64,000 nucleotides of DNA from Homarus americanus (Eukaryota; Arthropoda; Malacostraca; Decapoda; Nephropidae): positions 203,007 through 267,006 of the forward strand of contig NW_024748870.1 of NCBI RefSeq assembly GCF_018991925.1, written 5' to 3'. The notes beneath the pieces were generated by a model, which was not told the DNA's origin, ran no database searches, and was given only the letters and a program-made list of their open reading frames with translations. The translations under genes and the position numbers were made by a program. Numbering within the stretch: position 1 is the first letter of the stretch; each line of letters starts with the position of its first letter. Shown one piece after another: positions 33,649 through 46,389 of the stretch.

Positions 33649-35272
33649 CAGTTGTACCCCACTTAACGCGGTCAATAGAACCCAGAGGGTCCCGTGTTAA
33701 GTGAAATCCGCGTTAAGTGAACAACAGAACATATGGGATTAATTCCAATAGAAACCGGCCCGACCCCCAAACTCCACTTTTTGAAGACACATAACTATGT
33801 TGTAGTAAAAATAACATCTTAATTTTATGATGGTACATGCACACAATTAATACTTAAGAGAAATAGAGAAATACAGTCGCCAAGTTAATGTCCATTCAAA
33901 TAATGGACTCAACTCCCTCCCCCTCTCACACTACACTGCCGGCTCTTCCCTCTCTGAGAAATTTTTGGGGGAAAACCACTAAATTTTAATAAATAATACC
34001 TCAAACTAAAGTTAGGATAATACAATTGACATTGCTGGATTCCTTGTAAGACCAGGAATATTTTGAATATAAATGTCATATATTTTGCACAAAAGATAAC
34101 ATAGTTACTCAGAAAATTTTTTTATCTAAAATTTGTATGTCTAATGCAAAATATATGATGTTTATATTCAAAATGATCACCAAATTTAAGAATTCCAGCA
34201 ATGTAAATTATATTCTGGCCGGGTAATTTGTATGAATTTTATGAGCTAAAACAAATATCTTCAGTTAATAAAAAAAAAATAATCTTCAGGACACTATCTG
34301 TCAATCAAAGTACCCCACCTTGCCTTCCCCTCTTCCAACCACGCGGTCAGTCCCAACCCTCCCCCCCACCCCCCACCAATCATCCCTTCAAGAGAAGAGT
34401 GGGTGAAAAATTTAGATTTTAACATTTTGTATTAAATAATACCTCAGATTAAAGTTAGGATAATATAATTGACATTGCTGGATTCCTTGTAACACCAGGA
34501 ATATTTTGAATATAAACGTCATATATTTTGCACAAAAGATAACATTCTTACTCAGATTAAACATTTTATCTAAAAATTTTGTCTAATGCAAAATATATGA
34601 TGTTTATATTCAAAATGATCATCAAATTATAAGAATTCCAGCAATGTAAATTATATTCTGACCGGGTAATTTGTATGAATTTTATGAGCTAAAACAAATA
34701 TCTTCAGTTAATAAAAAAAAAAAAATATTCTTCACAGGGTAACAGATGGTCGGTCGGTCCCTCCCTCCCCCCCACCCCCCACCAACCGTCCCAAGGAGAT
34801 GTGTGGGAAAACCAGAATACTTAACTTTTTTGTAATAAATAATACCTCAAACTAAAGTTAGGATAATATAATTGACATTGCTGGATTCCTTGTAAGACCA
34901 GGAATATTTTGAATATAAATGTCATATATTTTGCACAAAAGATAACATAGTTACCCAGAGAAAAAATGTTATCTAAAATTTGTATGTCTAATGCAAAATA
35001 TATGATGTTTATATTCAAAATGATCACCAAATTATAAGAATTCCAGCAATGTAAATTATATTCTGGCCGGGTAATTTGTATTAATTTTATGAGCTAAAAC
35101 AGGCAGTCAGGCAGGGTGGCAGGTGGGGCAAATCTAAAAATAGCGTCTCGAGCCGGACACTCACCGCGTATATGATGAAAAAATCCGTGTTAAGTGAAAG
35201 TTCAGCTCTGGCGAGGCACCGCGTATATGATAAAACGCGTTAAGTGAAACCGCGTTAGGCGGGGTAATACTG
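33649..35272. mobile_element. Family D element with satellite monomers, inverted relative to 11391-13002
   Basis: This 1624-bp element is flanked by TA. Its left end is CAGTTGTACCCCACTTAACG and its right end is the inverse of CAGTATTACCCCGCCTAACG. Three monomer-like units of about 400 bp follow the same order as in 11391-13002, read in complement, with C-rich runs at 34358-34378 and 34760-34785. Its duplicate is 58550-60164. Confidence 0.9.
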
Positions 35273-35274
35273 TA

Positions 35275-35677
35275 CAGTATTGTACACTAATGTACTACAT
35301 TTTTTATATCTTGAGCAAAATATATGATGCTTATATTCAAATTAATCTCTGTCTTGCAAGGATTTCAGCAATGCAAATTATATTATCCTAACTTTAGTCT
35401 GAGATATTATATAAAATAAACATAAAGAAATCACCAATCTTTTGCCTGGGAACACAAGGAGAGTGGAGGGGGGAGGGGTGAGGTGACAGAATGTCTGGCA
35501 TTTGTTTGTTTATTTATTTGAGATAAGATTTGACAGTTGGTGCTGAAGGCCTGCCTGCGTGTTTATTTATCATTACTTAAGAGTGACTAAGCTCTTCTCA
35601 TAATTTGCCACCCAAACGACCTGGGTGAATATAACTTACATTGGAGGGATTCTTGTAAATAGTAATTTATTTGAATA
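35275..35677. repeat. Satellite unit
   Basis: It contains the paired inverted motifs (CTTGCAAGGATTTCAGCAAT near 35352; AATATAACTTACATTGGAGG near 35628) separated by a G-run at 35466-35480. Confidence 0.75.
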
Positions 35678-36156
35678 CAGTGAACCCTCACTTTACACGG
35701 TTAATTCAACCCACGGCGGCCCACGTAAAGTGAGAAACGCGTAAAGTGAACAACATAACATATGGGATTAATTGAAATAGAGACCGGGCCGACCCCCAAA
35801 CTCCACTTTTTCAGACACAATACCTACGTTGTAGTAAAAATAACTTCTTAATTTTATGATGGTATGCACACACAATTAATAATTAAGGGCCTCTTTGTCA
35901 AACCCCTCAAAGTCCATATAAGTCCATATCCTCACTATCATTATCACTATCACTGACTTGGGCCGGCTGTGGTGGGTGGCGGGTGAAGAACTCGGTAATG
36001 TTTTGATGACTGGGCGACCTTGTGCGCACCCTGCTCACGCCGCTCTCCGCGTAAAAGGGTACACACACCGCGGAAAGTGAGCATTCCGGTTTCGGCAGGG
36101 TACCGCGTAAACGTGGAAACGCGTAAAGTGGGACCGCATAAAGCGAGCGTTGACTG
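35678..36156. mobile_element. Small family C MITE derived from the Tigger element
   Basis: This 479-bp element is flanked by TA, with termini CAGTGAACCCTCACTTTACA and the inverse. Inside it carries sequence equal to the subterminal regions of the 2.7-kb Tigger plus a fragment of its C-terminal codons (minus strand, near 35930-35985). It is an internal-deletion derivative of the kind that can be mobilised in trans by a full Tigger transposase. Its duplicate is 60570-61048. Confidence 0.85.
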
Positions 36157-36158
36157 TA

Positions 36159-37380
36159 CCTCTATGTGCAGTGAGGGCATAAAAATTCCTTTGCAGTCAT
36201 TTCATAGACTCGTGTGGCTAGCCCATTTATATATTTAATTACATTATATAAGTTTCAAAATGCTAACTTGTTGATTCTTAACAAAAAATTTTTTTGAATA
36301 TTAATGTATTTCTTTTTTCACAGGCTACATGTTACAGAAATATAGCAACAAGAGTGATTGAAAATATTATAGCTCTGAAGACATAAGTGCCAGCATGTTT
36401 TATTTTGTAAGCAGTAAGTATGTGTTATTTTAAAATACAGGGGTAAATGTAAATAAGCACTTGTGTAAATAAATAATGCACAAATGTGTCTGTAAAAAGT
36501 GAATGTTATAATTTTTCATACATATGATAATTATTTTGTAGGATCTTGTTTGTCAAAATTACTGAGAACTGCAAATTATATAAAAAAATCATGGAATCTT
36601 AATTTCATTTACCTTTATCCAAGACACAATTGTATTTCAGTTTTCAGGTACACTCATACCCCCTCATAACCCAAGTCAGATTATCCAAAGGTCCAAATTA
36701 TGCAAAGTGTCGGAATTTGGTCAGTGAATTTGACTCTTTGTCGAGATAAGTGTATTTTTGTTCAAGCTGGAATGCGACGTCAGCAATGTTGCCTAGGTGT
36801 GTTAATTCCTAGCCAATTCACCAGGCCAACATACAGGCAATTAAAACATCTAATAATTACTTAAGTAATATTAGGAGGACACGTTGTTACCTGGCATTAA
36901 ATTGCAATTCTCAAAACCCCCTCCTTCACCCTCCACCATACGCATCATGACCTTCATCTCTTGCCTGGCGATTCAGCTATAAATACACACAAAGGGAAGC
37001 TCCGCGAATTTGTGTTCTAATTGCTGAAATACTCCGCTCTGCTAGGATATTATATACGGTATTTGTACTTATTAACACAGTGATGAAGTAGAGTGACTTT
37101 TAATTTGTTATGTGTCTCAATTATTGTATTTGGGACAATTTCTTATATGATTTCTGGTCAGCATGGCGACCACAACACAATTTCTTTGTGAAGTCGTTTT
37201 GATCGTTATGAATATTCCTTGCCTTTAAGTCACTCAGTGAATGTTGCTGCACCCTCCCAGACTCTTCTTCACTGAAAGAGAATATGTGAATATATCTATT
37301 TGTATATACATACTGTATATATGTAGACTGTTTACAGTTTTCTTTGTCCCAATTATTCACGTGCTAGTATGAATGCCATG
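36159..37380. other. Unassigned AT-rich sequence, duplicated at 61051-62272
   Basis: No protein or transposon terminus is recognised. A 79-codon minus-strand frame (37121-37360) is identical in both copies, as expected from recent duplication, so its conservation says nothing about function. Confidence 0.5.
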
Positions 37381-38148
37381 ACTGTTTTTCTTCCTATTCT
37401 TATGTTCGTTCACAAAAAACCTTTGGGTTTCCGCCCTCGGTTTTCTTATATTATAATTAAAATTGCTCTCAGCATAAAGACCAGATTTGAGTTTTTCTCT
37501 TCATAACTTTATTTTTGATGTCCTCAGTAGCGGGTTCAATCTTTCCAGGCGAACTTTAGCGAGGCTGCTAGACTTCGCGTTCCTTCCGGAATGTTGACCT
37601 TCCGGTCTTCCCAGCAATCTAGAGTTATGTTGAAATGGACTTTACATCCTTATATGGGTTATATGAGAACAATTCAGGGTGGAATTCTCAACCCAATAAG
37701 TATTGCTAGAGTAATAGTGAACGCTGTTGCCAATAAAGCGCTATGTTAGCCGCTCAGCACTGTCAACCCTGCCGGATGATAGTGCGTACGTAGAGATTCT
37801 CGCTTAAGCTATTACTTGGGGGATAATGTCTGTGCCCCTGATTGGCAACAAATAGAGATCTTGATGATCCCTCTAAATAAAATGTTCTAAATGAAATTAT
37901 TTTATGTAAAAAAAAAAAATTCATTGAGCTAAGGGATACTTGAGATAAGATTCGGGAGAGAGATACGTCATGGTGAGTTAATTGTTTATAATTGTCAAAT
38001 GAGTGACTTATATAACAATAAGAGATCTTAATGAATTAACTTACTAATAATATGATAATTTGGAGTTATATTGATTAAGTTTGGGAGAAAATGGTTTCTC
38101 CCTTATATTTTTATAATGATATAATGTGACTCATGGTGTCCTTGATAG

Positions 38149-38652
38149 TATTGAGTGATGAGCTACGAGAACTAGAAAGTTCAGCTCATACACTACACAC
38201 AAGGAATTGATAGTTTTGAGTGATGAGCTACAAGGACTAGAAAGTTCAGCTCATACACTACATACAAGGAGTTGATAGTATTGAGTGATGAGCTACAAGG
38301 ACTAGAAAGTTCAGCTCATACACTACATACAAGGAGTTGATAGTATTGAGTGATGAGCTACAAGGACTAGAAAGTTTAGCTCAGGCACTACATACAAGGA
38401 ATTGATAGTTTTGAGTGATGAGCTACAAGGACTAGAAAGTTCAGCTCATACACTACATACAAGGAGTTGATAGTATTGAGTGATGAGCTACAAGACTAGA
38501 AAGTTCAGCTCATACACTACATACAAGGAGTTGATAGTATTGAGTGATGAGCTACAAGGACTAGAAAGTTTAGCTCAGGCACTACATACAAGGAGTTGAT
38601 AGTATTGAGTGATGAGCTACAAGGACTAGAAAGTTTAGCTCAGGCACTACAT
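38149..38652 (+). repeat. 65-bp tandem array at the start of the DIRS gag-like region
   Basis: Eight units (GAGTGATGAGCTA at 38155, 38218, 38283, 38348, 38413, 38478, 38542, 38607) have a period near 65 bp. The last unit reads in frame into the gag-like protein (SDELQGLESLAQALHTKN). As 65 is not a multiple of three, the frame is lost in earlier units. The second locus (63045-63810) has about 12 units. Confidence 0.9.
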
Positions 38653-40097
38653 ACAAAGAATTGTCTGTCAGTAGAGAAATTGAATTCAGTAGTAGTAGTT
38701 TCACCTAAGAACCAAGGGGGCCATACTACATGTAATAATAAAATATGTAGAGCCACTTGGATTACTAAGATAGATCCTCATGTGGCTTGCATAATTCATG
38801 GCAGCTGTGTCTCAAATAACCTATTTTCACTGATAGATTGTTCAGTTTGTTATGATCAAATTTTTCAATTTCATCAAGCTACAGGTGATAAGAAAGAACT
38901 ATTGCAGGTCCAAATTCAAAATAGGTGGAATAAGGCCTTGAAAAGTAATTTTTAAATGTACAACAATGGAAAGATCCCAAGTTGGCAGAAAGTTTAGTTT
39001 TATTGGTGTTAAGTAAGAGACTTAATCCCCACTTAGACAGGCCTGCTTGTGCTAAAAAAAAAAAAAAAAAAATTATTGGACTTTCCAGACAATGGGGCAG
39101 TAGGAAGTCTACAAAAACCTCTATCTACTCAGTCTGATTTCAGTGGATTCCAGGAGCAGGACAATAGGCTGGTTCTAATCATAGTATTCAGTCTCGAGCA
39201 GGAAGAACCTGTTGAGACTGACTTCATCCTATCCACATTTTGGCAACCACTTCCACCTGGGGCAAGAGTGTTGGTTGCTATGAGTGGAAACAGGCTGCTG
39301 TCAACTGCCACGCAGCTGATGGATAACAATGAGTGTAAGGATGATCCCAACAGGTCTTGGATAACATTGGTACGATCTAAGTCTTCTGTGTTTTCTACTA
39401 CATCTGAATCTGTGGATTCCTTATTCAGGGTATTTTATGAAAATGTTTTTAAACTTCCTGATTCTCAGCACTTACAAAGAGACAGGAAGGACAAGCAACT
39501 GTGGGTCATCATTCATTATTTTTGGTAGGTGGTACTACACTTTCTTGGCCTGATATTTGCCCAAAGATGATCTATGAAATAGACGAAGTTTGGCTAATGT
39601 ATTGAAAGACTTAACGTTATTAACTAAGTTTGTGCTGGACTATGAAGAAAATTCAGAACTGGACAAATGTTTCACTGCTGCTTTAAAAGGGATCCCATAT
39701 TCCCTGTACAACTCATTTTTGATATGTTGCTGAAAGCCCTAATGCTAAAGTCCAGCTAAGGGAGTAAGCCACAAATAATGCTTCAAGTGGTAGTGCTTAT
39801 TTATTGCTACGTTCTTCCCCTCTTTCTCCTGCTTTGTTTGATGAACAATCATTGGTTAAATATAGATCTGCTGTTGAGCAAGCTATTAATAATACTGTTC
39901 CCAGGATTCCTCAGACCTTTTGGAAATCTAAAAGAGGAAGGTTTTACAGGGGAACAGGACCAGCTGCTCGGTTCAGTTATCAACCGAGAGAAAACTTTAG
40001 TGGAGGAAATAATCAAAGACGTAATAGGGGTGACCGTTTGTTCAAAAGTGGAAGGAGACGTTATTCCACCACTTCAGCATCCACTCCCTTCCAATGA
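38607..40097 (+). pseudogene. DIRS gag-like region, frameshifted
   Basis: The 38607-38955 frame ends with a Cys-containing stretch (LIDCSVCYDQIFQF). A second frame (39049-39528) follows an A-run of 19 (39054-39072). The last frame (39804-40097) is Arg/Gly-rich (NFSGGNNQRRNRGDRLFKSG), as in nucleic-acid-binding gag C-termini, and ends just before RT. Frames are separated by stops and shifts. The identity rests on position upstream of a DIRS RT. Confidence 0.65.
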
Positions 40098-40151
40098 AGC
40101 CAGAAAGCTGGGTCGTCTATTCAGCTACTAAACAGAGGTGTCATAGAACTG

Positions 40152-40645
40152 TTGCAGTCAGAGAAATGTTTCATGTCTCGCCTATTCCCAGTCCCCAAGA
40201 AAGGCAGCGACAAATTAAGGTGGATTTTGGATCTTTCAATCCTAATCAAATTTATTACAAAAAGAAGTTTCAAGGTGCTCACTTATGACCATCTGAGGCA
40301 TCTACTTCCGCCCAATGCTTGGATCTCAAAAGTGGATCTCGAAGATGCCTATTATCACGTTCCTGTTGCTCCCAGGTACAGAACATTTCTGGTGTTCAAA
40401 GTAGGGGAATTAAGTTATCAATTCACAGTGATGTCATTCGGCCTGACAATTGCGCCCAAAGTCTTTACAAAACTGGCGAACATTCCCAGGAAGATCCTTG
40501 CGAAGGAGGGCATTATTAGCCAATCTAGACGATTGGCTAATAATGGGAAACTCTTTTGAAGATTGTCAGAGGGCGACCCAACGTACACAAGTACTATTTC
40601 AAAACCTTGGTTTAAAGATAAACCAGGTCAAATCAAATTTTTGAA
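40152..40645 (+). pseudogene. DIRS reverse transcriptase
   Basis: The 40152-40559 frame has SRLFPVPKKGSDKLRWILDL, ISKVDLEDAYYHVPVAPRYR (catalytic Asp in the VDLEDAYYHV motif) and FTVMSFGLTIAPKVFTKLAN. The catalytic LDDWLIMGNSFEDC box follows in the overlapping frame at about 40450-40644. DIRS elements typically read YxDDxLI; here the residue before LDD is Asn. One frameshift near 40500 separates the boxes. Confidence 0.85.
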
Positions 40646-40737
40646 ATTTAATACCATGTCAAAAGTTTGATTGGTTAGGTCCCCAGTGGGATACAAATCA
40701 GCAGTCAGTCAGTTTACCAAGAACAAAATTAACAGAT

Positions 40738-41400
40738 TTGATAAACAAAGTAGAAGCCTTTTGTGTAAAACACAAGGTTTCTTGGCACGATTGGGAAAAA
40801 CTTCTGGGTCTGTTGAATTTCGCCACAATAGTGGTTCCATTGGGAAAGTTAAGGAAAAACCAACTATCTCATCTGGGCTCGAAGTTGCTTCGCAGAAACA
40901 GAAATGTTGCTTCTTCTCTCCCTATTCAGATAAAGAATCATCTGTTATGGTGGACAAAGTTGGACAATCTAATCGGTCCCTCTCCCTGGGTTCCACCTCA
41001 GACAGGTTTGGTCGTTTATACGGATGCTTCCAAAGTAGAATGGGGATACCATTCTTCAAAAGGGGAATTCAGTCAAGGGAAGTGGAGCAACTTCCTTTGC
41101 GACAAACATAAATATAAAAGAATTAGCAGTGGTCCTATTCTTTTTGTCGGCAAACCCAAATTTACAAAATATGACGATCCTGTTTGCCATGGACAACAAA
41201 ACCGCAGTGTTTTGTCTCAATCATCAAGGATCAACAAGGTCTTGGCCCCTTCTACAACTATAAAAAAAAAAAAAAAAAATTCAGTATTCGTTTAACACAA
41301 ACACTTTACCCCAAAGCAACTTATATACCAGGAGTACAAAATAATTGGGCAGATGCGCTGTCACGTCTCCGGCCAGTATCGACAGAAACAGAATGTTCCC
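40738..41400 (+). pseudogene. DIRS RNase H
   Basis: The 40738-41295 frame has an upstream connection segment and GLVVYTDASKVEWGYHSSKG with the catalytic Asp of an RNase H. After a frameshift near 41100, the final RNase H motif (YIPGVQNNWADALSRL) is in another frame at 41325-41370. An 18-base A-run lies at 41262-41279. Confidence 0.85.
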
Positions 41401-41825
41401 TAAAGGTATCGGAGTCTAACATTCTAGTGAAGAAGTTTGGAACTCCACAGATTGATCTGTTTGCCACCCTAAAAAATCACAAGATGCCGCTTTATGCATC
41501 TCTGGAAGGGTCAAATCTTCTAGGAGATGCCCTACTCTTAGATTGGAACCTTTGGAATTCAATCTATCTGTTTCCACCTGTGAAAATATTGCCCAAATTG
41601 GTTCACAAACACAGATCCTTCAAAGGCAAGGTCCTCTTAATTGCACCATATTGGATCCTACAACCTTGGTGCCTGGATCTGCTGGACTGGTGCCCGAATT
41701 CGCTACAATTGCAACAAGGATGTCTAGACCAGGTAGTACATTCTCAGTTAGAGATATCCTTGGCACTTCACGCTTGCGGTTTCTCAAAAAAAGTTTTAAT
41801 AGGTTGCTGGGTAATTCCAATATAG
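41370..41825 (+). pseudogene. DIRS-specific domain downstream of RNase H
   Basis: It contains KKFGTPQIDLFATLKNHKMP, then DALLLDWNLWNSIYLFPPVK and KVLLIAPYWILQPWCLDLL. This conserved block in DIRS pol links RNase H to the methyltransferase-like or recombinase part. It overlaps the recombinase frame, as in canonical DIRS organisation. Confidence 0.8.
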
Positions 41826-42142
41826 CTCACCAAGTATTAGCAGGTCATAGACCCCAAACTTCTATTCAATATGAGAAAGCTTGGAATCTTTTTCAACAAT
41901 TTATCAAGTTAACAACTCCAGAATCATTATCGGAAACAGTTTTGTTACAATTCTTAGAATTTCTGTTCAGAGTTAAAGGCCTTCAAGGATCGACAATTGC
42001 ATCTTATAAATCAGCATTGGTTGACCCTCTTGCTTGGGGTTTTAATATTACTTTGAACCCAAGGATTTATCAAATGCTAAGATCGTCCTTTTTCATTCAG
42101 AGACCTCCTCGCCCTAATCTATATAAATGCAGATATAGCTAA
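41543..42142 (+). pseudogene. DIRS tyrosine recombinase, N-terminal part only
   Basis: From about 41830 the frame has a SAM-like core-binding domain (TSIQYEKAWNLFQQFIKLTT, LLQFLEFLFRVKGLQGSTIA, YKSALVDPL) typical of DIRS recombinases. The catalytic domain with Arg-His-x-x-Arg and the nucleophilic Tyr is missing. The frame runs into the 25-bp satellite at 42118 and stops at 42142. Confidence 0.85.
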
Positions 42143-42582
42143 ACTACATAAATGCAGATACACCTATCTATATAAATGCAAAAACACCTAATCTATATAA
42201 ATGCAGATACACCTAATCTATATAAAAGCAGATACACCTAATCTATATAAATGCAGGTACATATAATCTATATAAATGCATATACACCTAATCTATATAA
42301 ATGCAGATACAACTAATTTATATAAATGCAGATACAGCTAATCTATATTAATGCAGATACACCTAATATATATAAATGCAGAAAGACCTAATCTATTTAA
42401 ATGCAGATAAACCTCATCTACATAATGCAGATAGAACTAATCTATTATATGCAGATAAACCTAATCTATATAAATGCAGATACACCTAATCTATATAAAT
42501 GCAGATACACCTAATCTATATAAATGCATATACACCTAATCTATATAAATGCATATAATCTTAATTTATATAAATGCATATA

Positions 42583-43223
42583 CAGGTTGTACCTCTCTAG
42601 TCCGGCAACCTCGGGACCTGACCGGTGCCGGACCATGGAAAATGCCGGACCATGGAAATTCACCCTTTTCCTGAATAGATAGTGACTTGTGCTTATGCCT
42701 GGAAGCACTAGCACCACTTTCTCTGCGTCATGGTCTCTTTGAAGACATATTGAAGGGTTAAATGTCGTATAGTAGCTTCTCAAATTTCGCGAGTTTTTAA
42801 TTCTTAACGTATTTTATTGGAATACACAAAAAAATAAATAAATAAAAATTTTGATGGCGGAAACTTGAATTTCGACAGGTTTGAACGACCCGCCAACGTG
42901 CAGATGACGTGCATAATCGTGTAAACAGCGTCATTTCTATTATGTACAAAAGATTTATTATTGTTTATTACTGAATGTCTTTTTTATTGAATTAATGTTT
43001 ATGTGTGCAAAATGAGCAATACAATTCATTAATAATACGTAGAAAATTAAAACACATGAGGAAATGACCCACATTGGGGCCTGAGGGGCAAAAATTTAAT
43101 ACTCCTGTAATAATAACAATAATTCAGATAAAGCTGCCTATCTACCTATTGGACAAACTAAAATCGTTCCGGACCACGCGAGTTTCCGGACCACAGAATG
43201 CCGGACTAGAGAGGTACAACCTG
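42583..43223. mobile_element. Family E Tigger-like element in the satellite array
   Basis: This 641-bp element is flanked by TA (42581-42582, 43224-43225), with both CAGGTTGTACCTCTCTAGTC termini. It retains the outward-reading N-terminal codons near the left end and part of the inverted LINE-like tail (43064-43110). It is a shorter internal-deletion form than 2774-4092. Confidence 0.9.
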
Positions 43224-44233
43224 TACTCCTAATATATATAAATTCAGATACACCTAATCTATATGAATGCAGATACACCTAATCTATATAAATGCAAATA
43301 TACCTAATTTATATAAATGCAATTGCAGCTAATCTATGCAAATGCAGATACACCTAATCTATATAAATGCAGATACACCTTATCTTTATAAATATTGATA
43401 CACCTAATCTATATAAATTCAGATACACCTAATCTATATAAATGCAGATACACCTAATCTATATAAATGCAAATATACCTAATCTATATAAATGCAATTA
43501 CAGCTAATCTATGTAAATGCAGATACACCTAATCTATATACATGAAGATACATCTAATCTATATGAATACAGATACACCTGATCTATATAAATGCAGATA
43601 CACCTTTCTATATAAATGTTGATGCACCAAATCTATAGAAATGGAGATACCCCTAATCTATACAAATGCAGATACACCAATTCTATAAAAATGCAGATAC
43701 ACCTAATCTATATAAATGCAACTACTGCTAATCTATGTAAATGCAGATACACCTAATCTATATAAAGGCAGATACACATAATGTATAGAAATGGAGATAC
43801 ACCTAATCTATAAAAAATGCAGGTACATATAATCTATATAAATGCTGATACACCTAATCTATATAATTTCAGATACACCTAATCTATATAAAGGCAGATA
43901 CACATAATGTATAGAAATGGAGATACACCTAATCTATATAAAAGCAGATACACCTAATCTATATAAATGCAGATACACCTAATCTATATAAATGTTGATA
44001 CACCTAATCTATATAAATGCAGATACACCTAATCTATAAATGCAGATACACTCCTAATCTATAACGTGACACAACTGATCTATATAAATGCAGATACTAT
44101 TCTATAAATGCAGATACACCTAATCTATATAAATGATACTACTATGGTAATGATAACCAATCTATATGTTTTATTAACTGATCTTATATAAATGCAAGAT
44201 ACACATCCTCTATAAATGCAGATTACACCTAAT

Positions 44234-44400
44234 CTAGTCGGTTTCACGCCATCATCGATCTGACTGCAGATCTGTTCTTTCAGCTTCATTAATTGCCAGC
44301 AACACCTCAGCCTGCCTGGCGTTCGTCGCTGAAGGATTTTTCAATATTTTCTCCAACCCATCCTGAGTGTGAACCAAACAATCTCATACCCCACAACACC
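44234..44400. repeat. Fragment sharing an LTR end with the element at 45261-46831
   Basis: Non-satellite DNA lies within the array. Its end (AACAATCTCATACCCCACA near 44378-44397) is the complement of the start of both LTR-like repeats at 45261 and 46390. It probably represents a partial or solo LTR from a related element. Confidence 0.5.
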
Positions 44401-45260
44401 TTACATATATATAAATGCAGATACACCTAATCTATATAAATGCAGATACACCTAATCTCTATAAATGCAGGTACACTTAATCTATATAAATGCTGATACA
44501 CCTAATCTATATAAATGTTGATACACCTAATCTATATAAATGTTGATACAGGTTGTACCTCTCTAGTCCGGCAACCTCGGGACCTGACCGGTGCCGGACC
44601 ATGGAAATTCACCCTTATCCTGGATACATAGTGACTTGTGCTTATGCACCACTTTCTCTGCATCATAGTCTCTTTGAAGACATATTGAAGGGTTAAATGT
44701 CGTATAGTAGCTTCTCAAATTTCGCGAGTTTTTAATTCTTAACGTATTTTATTGGAACACACAAAAAAATAAATAAATAAAAATTTTGACGGCGGAAACT
44801 TGAATTTCGACGGGTTTGAACGGCCCGCCAACGTGCAGACGACGTGCATAATCGTGTAAACAGCGTCATTTCTCTTATGTACAAAAGATTCATTATTGTT
44901 ATTACTGAATGTCTTTTTTATTGAATTAATGTTTATGTAAAAATGAGCAATATAATTCATTAATAATACGTAGAATATTAAAACACACGAGGAAATGACA
45001 CAGCATTGTTTTCGTTGATTACAAAACCAGTGACTGACTGGTTCTACATATAAAACTGAAGAAAATAAGACCTTGGTTGTAGCTGTAGTAAAATTAATAT
45101 GGTTGTTTTAAGTAATGTTATTTAATGTTAATAAATGGAACAATAGAAGTAGCTAACGATAATGGTAAAGAAAAAGAGAGATCGCATATGTAAGTGCGCA
45201 TGCGCACACGTGAAAACATATCGCCATTACTTTTTGGTTATTAAAGGTTAATACATAATA

Positions 45261-45693
45261 TGGCGGGGTATGAGATTGTTTTGTTCTCACTCAGGATGGA
45301 ATGGAGAAAGGAAACTCACAATGTGCTCTCTATATACATGTTGTATTGGATGTACAATGCAGCTTGGTGCTGGGAAGGCAGCATGGTTACAAGCGTGATG
45401 TAGAGAGAGCTGGCTGGTGAGGACGCTCAGAGAAGGACAGCTTGTGGGTCGCCATGCTCGCCAGCGGGAGAGAGGACCGCCAGGCAGGCGGAGGAGGAGG
45501 AGGTGTTGCTGGCTGCGGCTGTAAGTAGAAAAAGAGATCACCACGAGGTCAGGTCTTAAATAGCGGGGGTAGGCGTGGCTTAGCAGTTGACCCCCGCTCC
45601 GTGGTGTATGGCGGCGCTGGTTGACCTAGACCACAAGGCATACACTGGGGAATTGGTGGGTCAAGAAGCTTACAAACATGCTAGGAGAATTCA
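45261..45693 (-). repeat. LTR (3' relative to the minus-strand element)
   Basis: It is similar to 46390-46831 with some differences at both ends. It includes AGGAGGAGGAGGTG (45498), where the partner is shorter. Confidence 0.65.
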
Positions 45694-46389
45694 CTGGCTA
45701 ATACTCTCCAGGTTGTGGGACTGTTGTCTGCAGGGTTGCATAGCACATGTGAGGCAGAACGGGCGGTGCGTGCCTCATGTGAGACAACGGCGATGGCGTG
45801 ATGAGCCGGTCGCTGGATACAACTGTCTAGATACACAATATCTGTGGGAGTAGAGAGGGAGAATAAGGGTGTGTGGAGGCGATGAATGTTGTGCTTCCCT
45901 CACGGCAGGTACCGAGTCGTCAGATGCGCCTGCTGGGGTGTGTGGGCCTGGGTCAGGAGCAGGGGCTGCGTCAGCAGAAACGGATGAGGGCTCGTGACAG
46001 CAGCTGGGTCCACGACAGCAGCAGGGTGCAGGACATTAGCAGGGAGTACCTGGGGGAGAAAAGAGGGGGTGTGTTGGTCCGCACTCAGGAACAGAGGCCG
46101 CATCAAGGGCGGCAGGGGTCACTGCTGGGCCGGGGTCGGCGTCTGAGGCAGGACGGGTGTGCTGGGGTCGGTAGGACGTGGTGCTTAGGGCAGGAAGAGG
46201 AGCTGGTGTCTGCTTAGAGTAGCAGAGCTGCTCTAGGGTGTCTAACCTGCGGTGTAGAGACAGTAGCTGTAGAGCCGATGAGAGCTGCTTCTGGGTGGAT
46301 AAGCCAGTCTTCCATGTTGCTTGAAGACTGGGAGCGTGATCAGTTTCTCCTCCATCCTGTGTGAGTGCGAATCTCCGGGGGTCACCATT

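Larger units (their letters stand above)
37381..42118 (+). mobile_element. DIRS-like tyrosine-recombinase retroelement, 3'-truncated
   Basis: From left to right: possible 5' terminal region (37425-37900), a 65-bp tandem array, gag-like frames, RT with LDDWLI, RNase H, the DIRS-specific domain with GTPQIDLFATLKN, and the N-terminal half of a tyrosine recombinase in an overlapping frame. That domain set is diagnostic of DIRS elements. The recombinase is cut off where the 25-bp satellite begins at about 42118, so the catalytic Arg/His/Tyr region and the right terminal repeat are absent. The 5' boundary is approximate. Several frameshifts and two A-runs make it inactive as written. Confidence 0.9.

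Noticed and set aside
36300..36415. Splice-acceptor-like TTTCTTTTTTCACAG followed by a short open stretch
   Set aside because: No coding exon, donor or homologous protein could be found. Polypyrimidine-AG combinations are common by chance.
37121..37360. 79-codon frame identical in both duplicate blocks
   Set aside because: Identity is expected from the recent duplication and no motif is recognised.
38149..38652. Possible CRISPR array
   Set aside because: Repeats are head-to-tail with no unique spacers, in a eukaryotic setting. The same holds for the 25-bp and 30-bp arrays.
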